This document shows positions 1 to 8,849 of a DNA stretch of 64,000 nt, one piece after another. The position numbers and the translations under genes were made by a program. Origin of the DNA: Salicibibacter cibi (GTDB lineage Bacteria; Bacillota; Bacilli; Bacillales; Marinococcaceae); assembly GCF_016495865.1 (NCBI RefSeq), contig NZ_CP054706.1, positions 3,720,001 through 3,784,000 on the forward strand, given 5' to 3'. The notes under the pieces were generated by a model. That model was not told the DNA's origin. It saw only the letters and a program-made list of their open reading frames with translations, and ran no database searches. How positions within the stretch are numbered: the first letter of the stretch is position 1; each line of letters opens with the position of its first letter.

Positions 1-252
1 TGTGTTTATCAAAATGGAAGAAGTTGAACTCCCGAATATTGCTCCATAATAGACACCAGCCATCATAACCAAAGCAAACGTTGGATCCATGCCATATGTA
101 ATAGGGATCATTACAGCAATTGCAGTAATTGGTCCAAGCCCTGGCATAATACCAATTGCAGTTCCAACAATTACACCGATTGCCACAAAGAGCATTCCTT
201 CTAGACTAAAAGCAACTTGAAAACCCTCTAAAATTCCACCAAAACCATTCAT
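1..252 (-). CDS. tctA: Tripartite tricarboxylate transporter permease, TctA family (C-terminus beyond window)
   Basis: This is the first 84 codons of the large membrane subunit of a TTT-family solute importer; the rest lies off the left edge. The visible part is hydrophobic and has the glycine-rich GIMPGLGPITA segment typical of TctA at about residues 36-46, followed by GAIFGSSTSSILINT. The start at 252 has GAGGTG 7 nt upstream. It follows tctB and tctC on the same strand, the standard TTT operon order (binding protein, small subunit, large subunit). The substrate is a carboxylate by family knowledge; which one is not visible here. Confidence 0.9.
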   Translation of the reverse strand, partial: MNGFGGILEGFQVAFSLEGMLFVAIGVIVGTAIGIMPGLGPITAIAVMIPITYGMDPTFALVMMAGVYYGAIFGSSTSSILINT

Positions 253-290
253 ATTTGCACCTCAATTCCTTATGAAGATAATCACGATGT

Positions 291-731
291 CTAAAATGGT
301 AAAATACCCTCTGGTAATGCAATCATTAAGTATCTCGTAAATAATAAATATAAGCTGATAGGAACGATAATTGAGACAATGGCATTCGCTATATGATTTC
401 GATAGCCGAGAAATAGAGAGCAAATAAAGATAAACAATGTTGTAATAAACACAAATCCAAGATGCTCTAATAGTAAAATATAAATGAGAAGCATGCCTAG
501 AACAGTGGCAATAACTTTAAAATCTTTTTTTGCTACAAAGAGACTTGCACCTTCGTCACTCTTCGTGAAGAACAATATAACTGATAAAATAATCAGTAAT
601 GATCCTAGAAGAATGGGGAACGCATTAGCATCAATAATGATGTACTCATAGGTTGGCAAGAGAATACTTGCTATTATATAGCTCACAGCAAGTACTAATA
701 GAGGGATACTAATTTTTTGATTCATTGTCAT
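291..731 (-). CDS. tctB: Tripartite tricarboxylate transporter small membrane subunit, TctB family
   Basis: This is a 146-residue membrane protein with about four hydrophobic segments, matching the small subunit of TTT importers. The ATG at 731 is preferred because GGGAGGAG lies 10 nt upstream; an in-frame ATG at 761 overlaps the end of tctC but has no ribosome binding site. The short gap to tctC and the position before tctA indicate one transcript and one transporter. It is assigned by size, hydropathy and context; the sequence of this subunit family is poorly conserved. Confidence 0.85.
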   Translation of the reverse strand: MTMNQKISIPLLVLAVSYIIASILLPTYEYIIIDANAFPILLGSLLIILSVILFFTKSDEGASLFVAKKDFKVIATVLGMLLIYILLLEHLGFVFITTLFIFICSLFLGYRNHIANAIVSIIVPISLYLLFTRYLMIALPEGILPF

Positions 732-753
732 GCGACATCCACTCCTCCCAGGG

Positions 754-1752
754 TTATTCATCTAAAAGACCAAGTTCATCCATTATCACTCGGTTTTCTT
801 CTACTTCTTCTCGGATAAACTCTGTATATTCTTCGCTTCCCATAAACATTTCTTCCCATCCAAATTGATCGCGAATATCGGCAAATTGGTCTGATTCACT
901 AACTTGTCTCATAATGTCCTCGTAATACTCTACTTGGGCATCCGTCAAACTGCTCGGGCCATATACTCCGCGCCAATTTATAAACACGGTATCATATCCT
1001 TGTTCTACTGCTGTCGGAAAATCGGATACATCTTCGGCTTCCAGACGATCTTCAGATAACACGGCCAAAATTCTAATGTCTCCCGCACGATGTTGTTCTA
1101 TCACACCACTACCGAGTTTGGAAGTAAGTACATCTACATTCCCACTTAGTAAATTCGGGATTCCTCCACTTGATTGATCAGCCACATAACTGATATCTTC
1201 CATTGGGATACCTGCCTCTTGTGCTAAGTCAATGAATTGAACATGATCAAAACCACCAGGCGTATTTCCTCCAGTGACTGTAATGTCTTCGGGATTTTCT
1301 TTATAATCTTCCATTAATTCGGTCAATGTATCCCATGGTGCATCTTCTCTTACCGCGATAATCCCATAATCGGCTGCTAAGTTTGCGATAGGAGTCATAT
1401 CATCCCAGTTGTAATCCGAATTGCCAGCCAACATAGAAAAAACCATCGTGGTTGATGTAGTAAAGATATTTTGAGGGTCTTGAACATTTTCAATATATGC
1501 CCAGCCTACTGCACCTGTCCCCCCGGGTTTATTGACCACACCAATATCTTGATCCATTAAATTTTGTTCCATAATGACATCAGCAATCATTCGTGCCGAT
1601 GTGTCCCATCCCCCACCAGCTCTTGCAGGGGCGACCAACTCAACATTTGCTTCAGGTTCCCAACGCTCTTCCTCCTGACTGGTAGTAGAGTCCGTTTCAT
1701 TACAAGCTGACAGAAATAATCCTAATATTAAAAATGGAAGTAACTTCTTCAT
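754..1752 (-). CDS. tctC: Tripartite tricarboxylate transporter substrate-binding lipoprotein, TctC family
   Basis: This is a 332-residue extracytoplasmic solute receptor. The N-terminus is a lipoprotein signal peptide with lipobox LSAC, so the mature protein is lipid-anchored at Cys17. The body has TctC/Bug features: a VELVAPARAGGGWDTSAR segment near residue 38 and VVNKPGGTGAVGWAYI near residue 73, which form the carboxylate-binding pocket in this family. GGGAG precedes the ATG at 1752. It is the first gene of the transporter operon. A 400-base gap separates it from the upstream lyase gene, so it may have its own promoter. Confidence 0.93.
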   Translation of the reverse strand: MKKLLPFLILGLFLSACNETDSTTSQEEERWEPEANVELVAPARAGGGWDTSARMIADVIMEQNLMDQDIGVVNKPGGTGAVGWAYIENVQDPQNIFTTSTTMVFSMLAGNSDYNWDDMTPIANLAADYGIIAVREDAPWDTLTELMEDYKENPEDITVTGGNTPGGFDHVQFIDLAQEAGIPMEDISYVADQSSGGIPNLLSGNVDVLTSKLGSGVIEQHRAGDIRILAVLSEDRLEAEDVSDFPTAVEQGYDTVFINWRGVYGPSSLTDAQVEYYEDIMRQVSESDQFADIRDQFGWEEMFMGSEEYTEFIREEVEENRVIMDELGLLDE

Positions 1753-2153
1753 TTGAATTCAACTCCCTTCTATATTCTTTTATTCGGATGTTAGCAACTT
1801 ATTGAATTCGGTTTCATCAATGAGTGAGCGACTTTACGAAAAAATTATTATTAAGAGAAACTTTTCGAGTTATGGAATCCCAATGCTTAATTATTTCTAA
1901 AGCAGGGGTTTAGAAAATTTACCCGTTTGAGCAATACAAATTTAGCATTTGAATATCGTCTTAATCCCATAGATTTAATAAAATAGTCTGCGATTTCCAT
2001 TTTATAACGGCATATGAATGGATAGAACTAAAATTACCAAATAGATTGTAAAAATTTACAATATCTATTAATATTTAAGATAATAGACAGAAAATTATAA
2101 AGTGCAGAGTACAGTAACGTCACCTGCCATTTATAGGTCTTTTATCTTTGTCT
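1753..2153. other. Intergenic region upstream of tctC
   Basis: This 401-base AT-rich gap has no convincing gene. It holds an inverted repeat at 2041-2068, listed separately. No intrinsic terminator for the upstream lyase gene could be identified, so read-through into tctC is possible. Confidence 0.5.
2041..2068. promoter_or_regulatory. Inverted repeat, candidate operator upstream of tctC
   Basis: ATTGTAAA and TTTACAAT form perfect 8-bp arms around a 2-base spacer at 2045-2062. An outer ATAGAT/ATCTAT pair extends the symmetry. It lies between the lyase gene and tctC. It could be a regulator site (the neighbouring IclR protein is one candidate), but no regulator has been tied to it. Confidence 0.35.
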
Positions 2154-3101
2154 TTATCCCATCTTTTTTTGCCTTTTAGGCTTCACATGCAGATCTTTGT
2201 TTTGTCCTGCTTTTAATACGAAGCTTCCTCCGTCATGACCGAAGGTTTTTGCAACACCGCTTGCTGCATCTACAAGCTTATCTACATCAATTCCTGTTTG
2301 AATGTTCATCTCATGAAAACCGTGAACGAGATCCTCCGTTGCAATATTTCCCGCTGCATTTGGTGCGTAAGGACAACCACCAAGCCCAGCTGTAGAACTA
2401 TCAAATGATGTCACCCCTTGTGACAAACCTGCCAAGGCATTGGCAAACGCCATTCCTCTTGTATTATGAAGATGCAGCGTGAACATGGAATCAGGAAATG
2501 TTTTTCTTAGCTTCCCAAGTACTTCGTATACTTGTATCGGGTTACCCATGCCAGTAGTGTCAGCAAGTGACACCTCCTTGATGCCCATTTCATTGTAGCG
2601 CTCGATTAACGGTATAATCTTATCGACCGGAACCTCACCTTCATAAGGGCATCCAAATGCAACCGTGAGAGAACCGCTTACCTCAACATTTTTTGTGGTT
2701 GCAAAATCAACAATAGGAAGTAATTTTTCCTGCGCTTCCTTGACTGTGCTATTGGAATTATTCAATGAGTGAGAATCAGTTGATGACAAAAGAAGCTTTA
2801 GTTTCCTCACGCCTGCATCAATCGCTCGTTCCGCGCCTTTTAAATTGGGAACTAATGCTCTAAAAGTAATATTATTAAGATCCTGAACACCTTTAATGAC
2901 AGACTCAGCATCCTTTAACTGTGGAATCGCACGCGGATGTACAAACGACGTTGCCTCAATGTGTTTAATTCCTGTTTGAGCCAAATGGCGAATGATACGA
3001 ATTTTTTCTTCTGTTGGTATCCAATCACTTTCCATTTGAAATCCGTCACGCGGTAAAACTTCCCAGATAGTGACTTCGTTAGGTAGTGTCCAATCAGCCA
3101 T
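2154..3101 (-). CDS. Hydroxymethylglutaryl-CoA lyase family enzyme
   Basis: This is a 315-residue TIM-barrel acyl-CoA lyase. The N-terminal active-site loop reads EVLPRDGFQ (families usually have EVGPRDGLQ), keeping the catalytic Arg and metal-ligand Asp. HLHNTRG supplies the two metal His residues. GLGGCPYAPNAAGNIATED carries the catalytic Cys and the family signature. The start codon is one base after the stop of the CoA-transferase gene, so the two are translationally coupled. HMG-CoA lyases cleave HMG-CoA to acetyl-CoA and acetoacetate; relatives cleave citramalyl-CoA to acetyl-CoA and pyruvate. The partner CoA-transferase and carboxylate transporter suggest a branched hydroxy-diacid as substrate; that is inference. 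Confidence 0.9.
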   Translation of the reverse strand: MADWTLPNEVTIWEVLPRDGFQMESDWIPTEEKIRIIRHLAQTGIKHIEATSFVHPRAIPQLKDAESVIKGVQDLNNITFRALVPNLKGAERAIDAGVRKLKLLLSSTDSHSLNNSNSTVKEAQEKLLPIVDFATTKNVEVSGSLTVAFGCPYEGEVPVDKIIPLIERYNEMGIKEVSLADTTGMGNPIQVYEVLGKLRKTFPDSMFTLHLHNTRGMAFANALAGLSQGVTSFDSSTAGLGGCPYAPNAAGNIATEDLVHGFHEMNIQTGIDVDKLVDAASGVAKTFGHDGGSFVLKAGQNKDLHVKPKRQKKMG

Positions 3102-3102
3102 T

Positions 3103-4311
3103 TTAAATGATCCCCTTTTCCTTAAGTTCAGTGATTTTTTTGTCTGTCATTTCAAGTTGTTGTCCATAAATCTTCTCATTATCTTCTCCCAAATCTGGTG
3201 CTCTATGTCGAATTTGACCGGGGGTTTTAGAAAACTTCGGTACAATTCCAGGTACTTTGATTGAACCAAGACGTGGGTGCTCCACTTCTACAATGTTTTC
3301 TCGAGCTTGATAATGAGGATGCTTGAAAATTTCTTCAATACTTAAGATCGGTGAAACCGGTACTCCATAATGGTCAAGGATTTCTGTTAATTCTTCTTTG
3401 TCCCGATTTGCAATAAACTCTGTAACCAGATCTTGCAAATCTTGATCATTTTCCATACGTTCTACGTTCGTTAAATAGCGAGGATCATCAATTAAATCCT
3501 CTCGATCTAATGCCTGCGCTAAACGTTCCCAAGTCCGTTGTGTACTACATACCATGACAACCCAATGATTATCTTTGGTTTGGTAAGTACCAGCTGGACT
3601 TGAATGACCGTGTAACATTGGTGCACGTTCTCTCACTTCCCCGAGCTGGTCATGCTCAGCCACAAGAAAATCCATCATCCGAAACATCGCTTCATACAAC
3701 CCCATTTCAACAACTTGCCCCTCGGAGTCATTGTTCGTATCGCGATTGTATAGTGCACTTACCGTACCAAATGCCATGAAGATACCAGAAATATAATCAA
3801 GCAGTGAAAAGGAAGGGCTCACTGGATGACGATCTTTAAAACCTTGCAAGTAAGTATAACCGGAAAAAGCAGTTCCCGGTGTACCAAAACCGGCTTTTTC
3901 AGCGTATGGCCCTGTTTGTCCATATCCTGACTGACGGGACATTACCAGACGACTGTTAATTTTTTTCAAGTCCTCATAACCAATTCCCCATTTTTCAAGT
4001 GTTCCTGGTCTGAAATTTTCAATTAAAACATCCGCTGTCTTGATTAAATCTTTAAAAATATCTTGCCCCTCTGGTTTGCGAATATCGAGCGTGATAGATT
4101 CCTTGTTACGTGACATTCCAGGCCATCTTAACGGTTCTTCATCTTTATATGGTCCCAAACCTCTTAAAGGATCACCTTTTTCGGGGAGTTCTATTTTGAT
4201 CACTTCAGCCCCCATATCCCCGAGTAAACTGGCAGTAAACGGAGCTGCTAAAACCGTTGAGGCATCAATCACACGTATACCAGATAATGGTCCTGTTTGT
4301 GTCTCTGACAT
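3103..4311 (-). CDS. CaiB/BaiF family (class III) CoA-transferase
   Basis: This is a 402-residue formyl-CoA-transferase-like protein that would move CoA onto a carboxylic acid. Recognisable parts are the N-terminal GIRVIDASTVLAAPFTASLLGDMGAEVIKIE, the RNKESITLDIRKPEGQDIF segment and the DVLIENFRPGTLEKWGIGYEDL segment, all typical of the family, each described here by its residues. The start at 4311 has GGAGG 8 nt upstream; an in-frame ATG at 4326 overlaps that site and is unlikely. The region where relatives have GQxVDxxLxEA reads GQVVEMGLYEA, so the usual catalytic Asp seems to be Glu. It probably activates the acid that the downstream lyase cleaves. Confidence 0.9.
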   Translation of the reverse strand: MSETQTGPLSGIRVIDASTVLAAPFTASLLGDMGAEVIKIELPEKGDPLRGLGPYKDEEPLRWPGMSRNKESITLDIRKPEGQDIFKDLIKTADVLIENFRPGTLEKWGIGYEDLKKINSRLVMSRQSGYGQTGPYAEKAGFGTPGTAFSGYTYLQGFKDRHPVSPSFSLLDYISGIFMAFGTVSALYNRDTNNDSEGQVVEMGLYEAMFRMMDFLVAEHDQLGEVRERAPMLHGHSSPAGTYQTKDNHWVVMVCSTQRTWERLAQALDREDLIDDPRYLTNVERMENDQDLQDLVTEFIANRDKEELTEILDHYGVPVSPILSIEEIFKHPHYQARENIVEVEHPRLGSIKVPGIVPKFSKTPGQIRHRAPDLGEDNEKIYGQQLEMTDKKITELKEKGII

Positions 4312-4417
4312 GTATACTACCTCCATGTATTGTTTTCTTAGATGAATTTTTGTTCCACATAATAATAATTAAATATCAATTATCGGAACTTTTTATTAGT
4401 CTACCACATTATTTTCA

Positions 4418-4454
4418 TAAAAAAAAGAAGCAAGCCAAAATCTGACTCGCATCT
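4418..4454 (-). terminator. Imperfect intrinsic terminator
   Basis: On the minus strand an imperfect stem (arms around GATGCGAGTC and GGCTTGCTTC, with G-U pairs) is followed by eight T. It would end transcription coming from the IclR and transposase-remnant side before the CoA-transferase gene. Confidence 0.5.
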
Positions 4455-4568
4455 TTAATCAATTTTTTTACTCGAGTTTCGCAACCCAAATAACAAGGGA
4501 TTAAGCGTATATATATCTTCCTAAATCCTTGTATGAAAGTGTTTCTGCCTAAATTCCATTTTCGTCCT

Positions 4569-5331
4569 TTAAGCGACATTATTGCCGTCAAATAGCTGAT
4601 GACTCAAAAATGAGTCTTCAAAAAGCGTTTTGATATATTGGTATTCCTCGGACTTCTTAAAAGCATGAATGTCGACCGTTCCTGATTTTGAGATGGCCAT
4701 GATAACCACGTCCAGGAGCTCATCAAACATGCCCCATAATTGTTGCGCCATATTTTTCTCTACCATGTCGCCTTTCATCTCTTCAAATAGCCCTCCCAGG
4801 ATTTCGTAATCGTTGACTCGTCGGTAATAAGACAAAAAGGCATACAGGATGTAAGTGGTCGTTACATGGGCAATTTTAGCGTCAAAATCTTGGGATTCGC
4901 ATTTTCCCAGCTGAAGGTGCTGTTTCGTTTCTCTGAAAAAGATCTCGATGGTCCAACGAACCGAATAAATTTCCATGGTTTCAATGAATGATAAGCTGAG
5001 ATCTGTTGAGAGATACAATCGCCAATCTTTTTGGTATGGAAAGCGACAAGAAACAATGGGACGGTTTCATCAATCCCGAGATAATAACGGTGACTTCATA
5101 ATACCGGATAATTGCGTTTGCGGCAACGTTTTTTAACCCTCGTTTTTCAAGGTTTTCATCAGTTCCTTTGCATTCATGTACTTCCCTTGGTATCGGCACT
5201 TTCTCTCCAGTCCTTACTGACAGCACAAATGTCTTTCTTGAATCCGACCTTCTGACAAAGAGAACGGAAGTTGTTGTTTCATCCAATTTCATGGTGTTTT
5301 TTAATTGGCTTACCAGGGTGCGAATACTCAC
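4569..5331 (-). pseudogene. Degenerate IS4-type transposase, C-terminal half, two frameshifts
   Basis: Three successive reading frames are collinear with the C-terminal part of a DDE transposase. The first (from 5331) reads TTSVLFVRRSDSRKTF. A shift near 5075 gives GIDETVPLFLVAFHTKK. A second near 5030 gives KDWRLYLSTDLSLSF and YSVRWTIEIFFRETKQHL, the region with the last catalytic Glu in IS4-like enzymes. The N-terminal half is missing because the remnant abuts the end of the IclR gene. No intact terminal inverted repeats were identified. It is not functional, but it separates the regulator from the genes it probably controls. Confidence 0.8.
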
Positions 5332-6092
5332 GTTTTTACTTCAGGTTCATAACCCGAAGAGCTTGATATGGAGGCGGCATCTTTTTGCACCCGCGATCCC
5401 CACCTGTCCATTTTCTCTTTTGTAAATCTTACACTTGGTCCGGAAACACATAGTGCAAATTTGACTTGACCTGTCATATTATAAATCGCAGAGGACACAG
5501 CATTCACCCCTGTTCCACGCTCATCATAGCTTTTTGTAATATTCGTTTTTTTGATTTCTTTCAGTTCAGACCATAGCCGTTCCATTCTGCCATAGAATTC
5601 CTGTCTTTTTAGTATTTTCTCAACAAAGAGATCATCCTGAAACGCGAGCAAGGCTTTTCCTGCAGAGCCTATATCAAGGTCCAAACGCGTACCGACCGTG
5701 ACATTATGACTGATTGGTTGATTGCTTACAAAACGTTCGAGACAAATTCTTTTATCTCTTTCAATCTTATACAAAGTAACTGATTCTCCAGTATCTTCCC
5801 TAAGTTGTTTCATAAAGGGAGCAGCCAATCTTACAATATCATTTGATTTTTCAGCTACTCGACCTAATGTGTATACGTTATGGCCAAGTTTATATTTGAA
5901 ATTATGGTCATTTCTTTGGAGCATTTCTGTTTCAATTAATGTTTCAATAAGGCGCGCTGTTGTCGACTTTGGGAGTTCAAGCTTAGTACATATTTCTGTT
6001 AAAGATAATTCAGTTTCATCCACTGTGAAACAATTAAGCAATCGAATTGAGCGATGTACCGTGCGTAAGCCTTTTACACGTTCCTTTTCCAT
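5328..6092 (-). CDS. IclR family transcriptional regulator
   Basis: This is a 254-residue regulator. The N-terminal winged helix-turn-helix spans about residues 10-75 (RSIRLLNCF, LSLTEICTKLELPKSTTARLIETL). The C-terminal effector-binding domain follows (GESVTLYKIERDKRICLERF, GSAGKALLAF, and GVNAVSSAIYNMTGQVKFALCVSGPS). AGGTG lies about 10 nt before the ATG at 6092. The last residues (EPEVKT) run into the transposase remnant, so the original tail may have been altered. IclR proteins usually control neighbouring catabolic genes, here most likely the CoA-transferase, lyase and TTT transporter. Confidence 0.93.
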   Translation of the reverse strand: MEKERVKGLRTVHRSIRLLNCFTVDETELSLTEICTKLELPKSTTARLIETLIETEMLQRNDHNFKYKLGHNVYTLGRVAEKSNDIVRLAAPFMKQLREDTGESVTLYKIERDKRICLERFVSNQPISHNVTVGTRLDLDIGSAGKALLAFQDDLFVEKILKRQEFYGRMERLWSELKEIKKTNITKSYDERGTGVNAVSSAIYNMTGQVKFALCVSGPSVRFTKEKMDRWGSRVQKDAASISSSSGYEPEVKT

Positions 6093-6594
6093 TGTATACA
6101 GTCACCTACCTCTTCTACATATGTTCATTTCTCCCTGGAAAATATAACATAATTCATCAGACAATCCTTCCCGCATCATATTTTCGCAATGGTCCCAAAA
6201 CAATATATTCATAGCGGTTCGTGTTTCGGTGATAACTTATAGATTATTCTATTTATCGTTATCAACTAATTAGCATTTCTGCTGCTGAGGGTGTAGTATG
6301 GTGACCACCTACGGTAAAGACGGCTGTTGTAGCACTTTTCTCGGAAACAGTTTTATTACATTTATAACTTTATATTCTATAAATGCTTGAGCGTTTTTAC
6401 GAAACAAAAAGGCATTTCTAAATTATTATACTAAAAGACATACCATATTTGAAGTGATGTCATATAAAATATCTCGTGTATGTTGCATCCAATTATGTTA
6501 ATTAAGATCCTCTCTCCTTTCTACGTTTATTTTCCCCTCAAAAAACCGACACTGCTAACAGACTCATATATCAATCATAGATGGGGGGCTGGCA
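6093..6594. other. Intergenic region between divergent IclR and PBP genes
   Basis: This 502-base AT-rich gap should contain the promoters of both divergent genes. I found no gene, no RNA element and no promoter clear enough to report. Confidence 0.5.
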
Positions 6595-8688
6595 GTGCAA
6601 ACAGCAACGAGGCGTCAATATAAAAGGAAAAAGAGCAAATTTCATGTACTTTTTCGGCTAACGATTGGGATGGGGGTCCTTGGTGCGTTTGGTTTGCTCG
6701 TCATTTTTGGCATTGCTTATGCACTTGGACCGCCGCCGATGGAACTTTCACAATCAACGACGATTTATAGCAGTGATGATGAAGTCATCAATGAGCAGCA
6801 TCAAGGACAAGAGCGGGAATGGACGGATCTGGAGGACGTTTCTCCCCATTTGGTCGATGCTTTTATCGCTGTGGAAGACCGTAAGTTTTTCGACCACCAT
6901 GGGTTTGATTACACGCGCATCGGGGCAGCTGTTTTGAATAACATTCAAGCGACGTCCATGTCGCAAGGGGCCAGTACGATCACACAGCAATATGCGCGTA
7001 ATTTATTCCTAAATCATGATAAAACATGGGATCGAAAAATCCGTGAAGCGCTTTACGCCCTCCGTCTGGAATGGCATGTTCCGAAAGAAGATATTCTGGA
7101 AGGATATGTTAACACGATTAATTTCGGCCATGGTGCTTACGGCATTGAACAAGCTGCACAGATGTATTTTAATACATCTGCTTCTGATTTGAATGCCGCC
7201 CAGTCTGCTTTGCTTGCCGGCTTGCCACGAGGACCTTCCTATTATTCTCCTTACGTCTATCCGGATCGGGCAGAGAACCGCCAACAAATGATTTTGGAGA
7301 TGATGCATGAACAGGGAACGCTTGAGACCGCCGAATACGAGGAAGCACTTGACGAGACCATGACGTACGAAGCAGCAGAGGAAGAGGCGCTTGAAACGAC
7401 GGCACCCTACTTTCAAGATACTGTTGAACAAGAACTCGTGGACCGCTATGACCTCGATCCTGACGTTCTTGAAGCAGGTGGGTTGAATATTTATACAACC
7501 ATTGATCCGGATATGCAGGAAAGCACGGAGCGTTACGTGGAAGCAGAGTTGCCAACCAATGATCCGTTACAAGGAGCTGCCGTGTCCATAGACCCAAGAA
7601 CCGGCGATGTAAAAGCAATGGTTGGAGGTAAAAATTACAGCGAGAGCCCTTTCAATCGCGCAGTTGATGCGCACCGCCCTCCAGGCTCTGCATTTAAGCC
7701 GTTTCTTTACTACGCGGCACTGGAAAATGGGTTTACCGCGGCAACACCGCTTAAAAGTGAACCGACCTCTTTTCCTAACCCGCATGGGGATAGCCGTTAT
7801 GAACCCGGCAATTTCAATGAAGTATATGCCGATGACTTTATCACACTAGCACAAGCAATGGCCTATTCCGATAATATCTATGCCGTGAAAACCAATGTCT
7901 TCCAAGAACCGGAATCCCTCGTTGAAACTGCGAAAGCGGCGGGGATTGAAAGTCCACTATCGGCAAACTTGTCCCTTGCGCTCGGCACCTCGGAAGTCAA
8001 CGTGTTGGAGTTGACAAAAGGTTATAGTCCGTTTGCAAACGGAGGCGAGCAGGTGGAACATCGCTTGATTGAACGTGTGGAAGATCACGAGGGCAACGTA
8101 TTGCTGGAAACCGAGCCGGAAAAACAACAAGTGTTTGAACCGGAACTCGCCTATATTGCGACCGATTTAATGAAGCAAACGTTTGATCCATCCATGAATG
8201 ATTACGCGGCTGTCACCGGCCATTCCATTGCCCATTTGTTGCAAAGACCGGCTGCGGGAAAAAGCGGATCTACCCCCTCGGATAGTTGGATGGTTGGATT
8301 TACGCCAGAGCTCGTGACCGGTGTATGGGTTGGTTATGATGACAACACCGAACTTGATCACGGTGAACACGGGCAGATTGCAAAACGCATCTGGGTTAAT
8401 GCCCTTGAAAGCGGATTGGACGGCCACCTCAAACAGGACTTTTCCACTCCTGATGGGGTCGAAGAGGTGGACATAGATTTGGAAACCGGATTGCTAGCTG
8501 ACGATGCTTGTGGTCCATCCTATACCGTATCTTTTTTGGAAGACACGGCACCAAAAGAATCATGCGTCACGTATCTTGATGACGAAGAAGCGGAAGAAGA
8601 AGCACGGGAAGAGCGAAATAATAAAGAGAGTGAAAAACTTATGGATAAATTAAAACGCTGGTTTGGCAGTGATGAGGCAGAGATGTAG
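6595..8688 (+). CDS. Class A penicillin-binding protein (PBP1A family transglycosylase/transpeptidase)
   Basis: This is a 697-residue bifunctional peptidoglycan synthase. There is a basic cytoplasmic tail and one membrane anchor at about 22-45. The glycosyltransferase domain follows (catalytic Glu94 in EDRKFFDHHG; GASTITQQYARN; REALYALRLE), then the transpeptidase domain with Ser365 in SAFK, SDN near 425 and KSG at 556. The last motif is KSGST where KTGT is more common. The C-terminus is strongly acidic. The start is GTG at 6595 after a G-rich site. It is the first gene of a plus-strand pair with a penicillin-acylase-like hydrolase. It polymerises and cross-links peptidoglycan outside the membrane. 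Confidence 0.93.
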   Translation: MQTATRRQYKRKKSKFHVLFRLTIGMGVLGAFGLLVIFGIAYALGPPPMELSQSTTIYSSDDEVINEQHQGQEREWTDLEDVSPHLVDAFIAVEDRKFFDHHGFDYTRIGAAVLNNIQATSMSQGASTITQQYARNLFLNHDKTWDRKIREALYALRLEWHVPKEDILEGYVNTINFGHGAYGIEQAAQMYFNTSASDLNAAQSALLAGLPRGPSYYSPYVYPDRAENRQQMILEMMHEQGTLETAEYEEALDETMTYEAAEEEALETTAPYFQDTVEQELVDRYDLDPDVLEAGGLNIYTTIDPDMQESTERYVEAELPTNDPLQGAAVSIDPRTGDVKAMVGGKNYSESPFNRAVDAHRPPGSAFKPFLYYAALENGFTAATPLKSEPTSFPNPHGDSRYEPGNFNEVYADDFITLAQAMAYSDNIYAVKTNVFQEPESLVETAKAAGIESPLSANLSLALGTSEVNVLELTKGYSPFANGGEQVEHRLIERVEDHEGNVLLETEPEKQQVFEPELAYIATDLMKQTFDPSMNDYAAVTGHSIAHLLQRPAAGKSGSTPSDSWMVGFTPELVTGVWVGYDDNTELDHGEHGQIAKRIWVNALESGLDGHLKQDFSTPDGVEEVDIDLETGLLADDACGPSYTVSFLEDTAPKESCVTYLDDEEAEEEAREERNNKESEKLMDKLKRWFGSDEAEM

Positions 8689-8719
8689 CCTGGCACGTGC
8701 TCATGGGAAAACAATATGT

Positions 8720-8757
8720 AAAGTGTCCAATCTTTATAAGATTGGACACTTTTTTAT
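8720..8757 (+). terminator. Intrinsic terminator after the PBP gene
   Basis: The arms AAGTGTCCAATCT and AGATTGGACACTT form a near-perfect stem with a 4-5 base loop, followed by six T. Confidence 0.9.
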
Positions 8758-8849
8758 TTTCTAATAAAAAAGCCGTCTTATTATATGGTCAATTTGCAGG
8801 ATTTCAGCTACAATTAGGCGAAATAATGACAAAAGGCGGTGAATAACAT

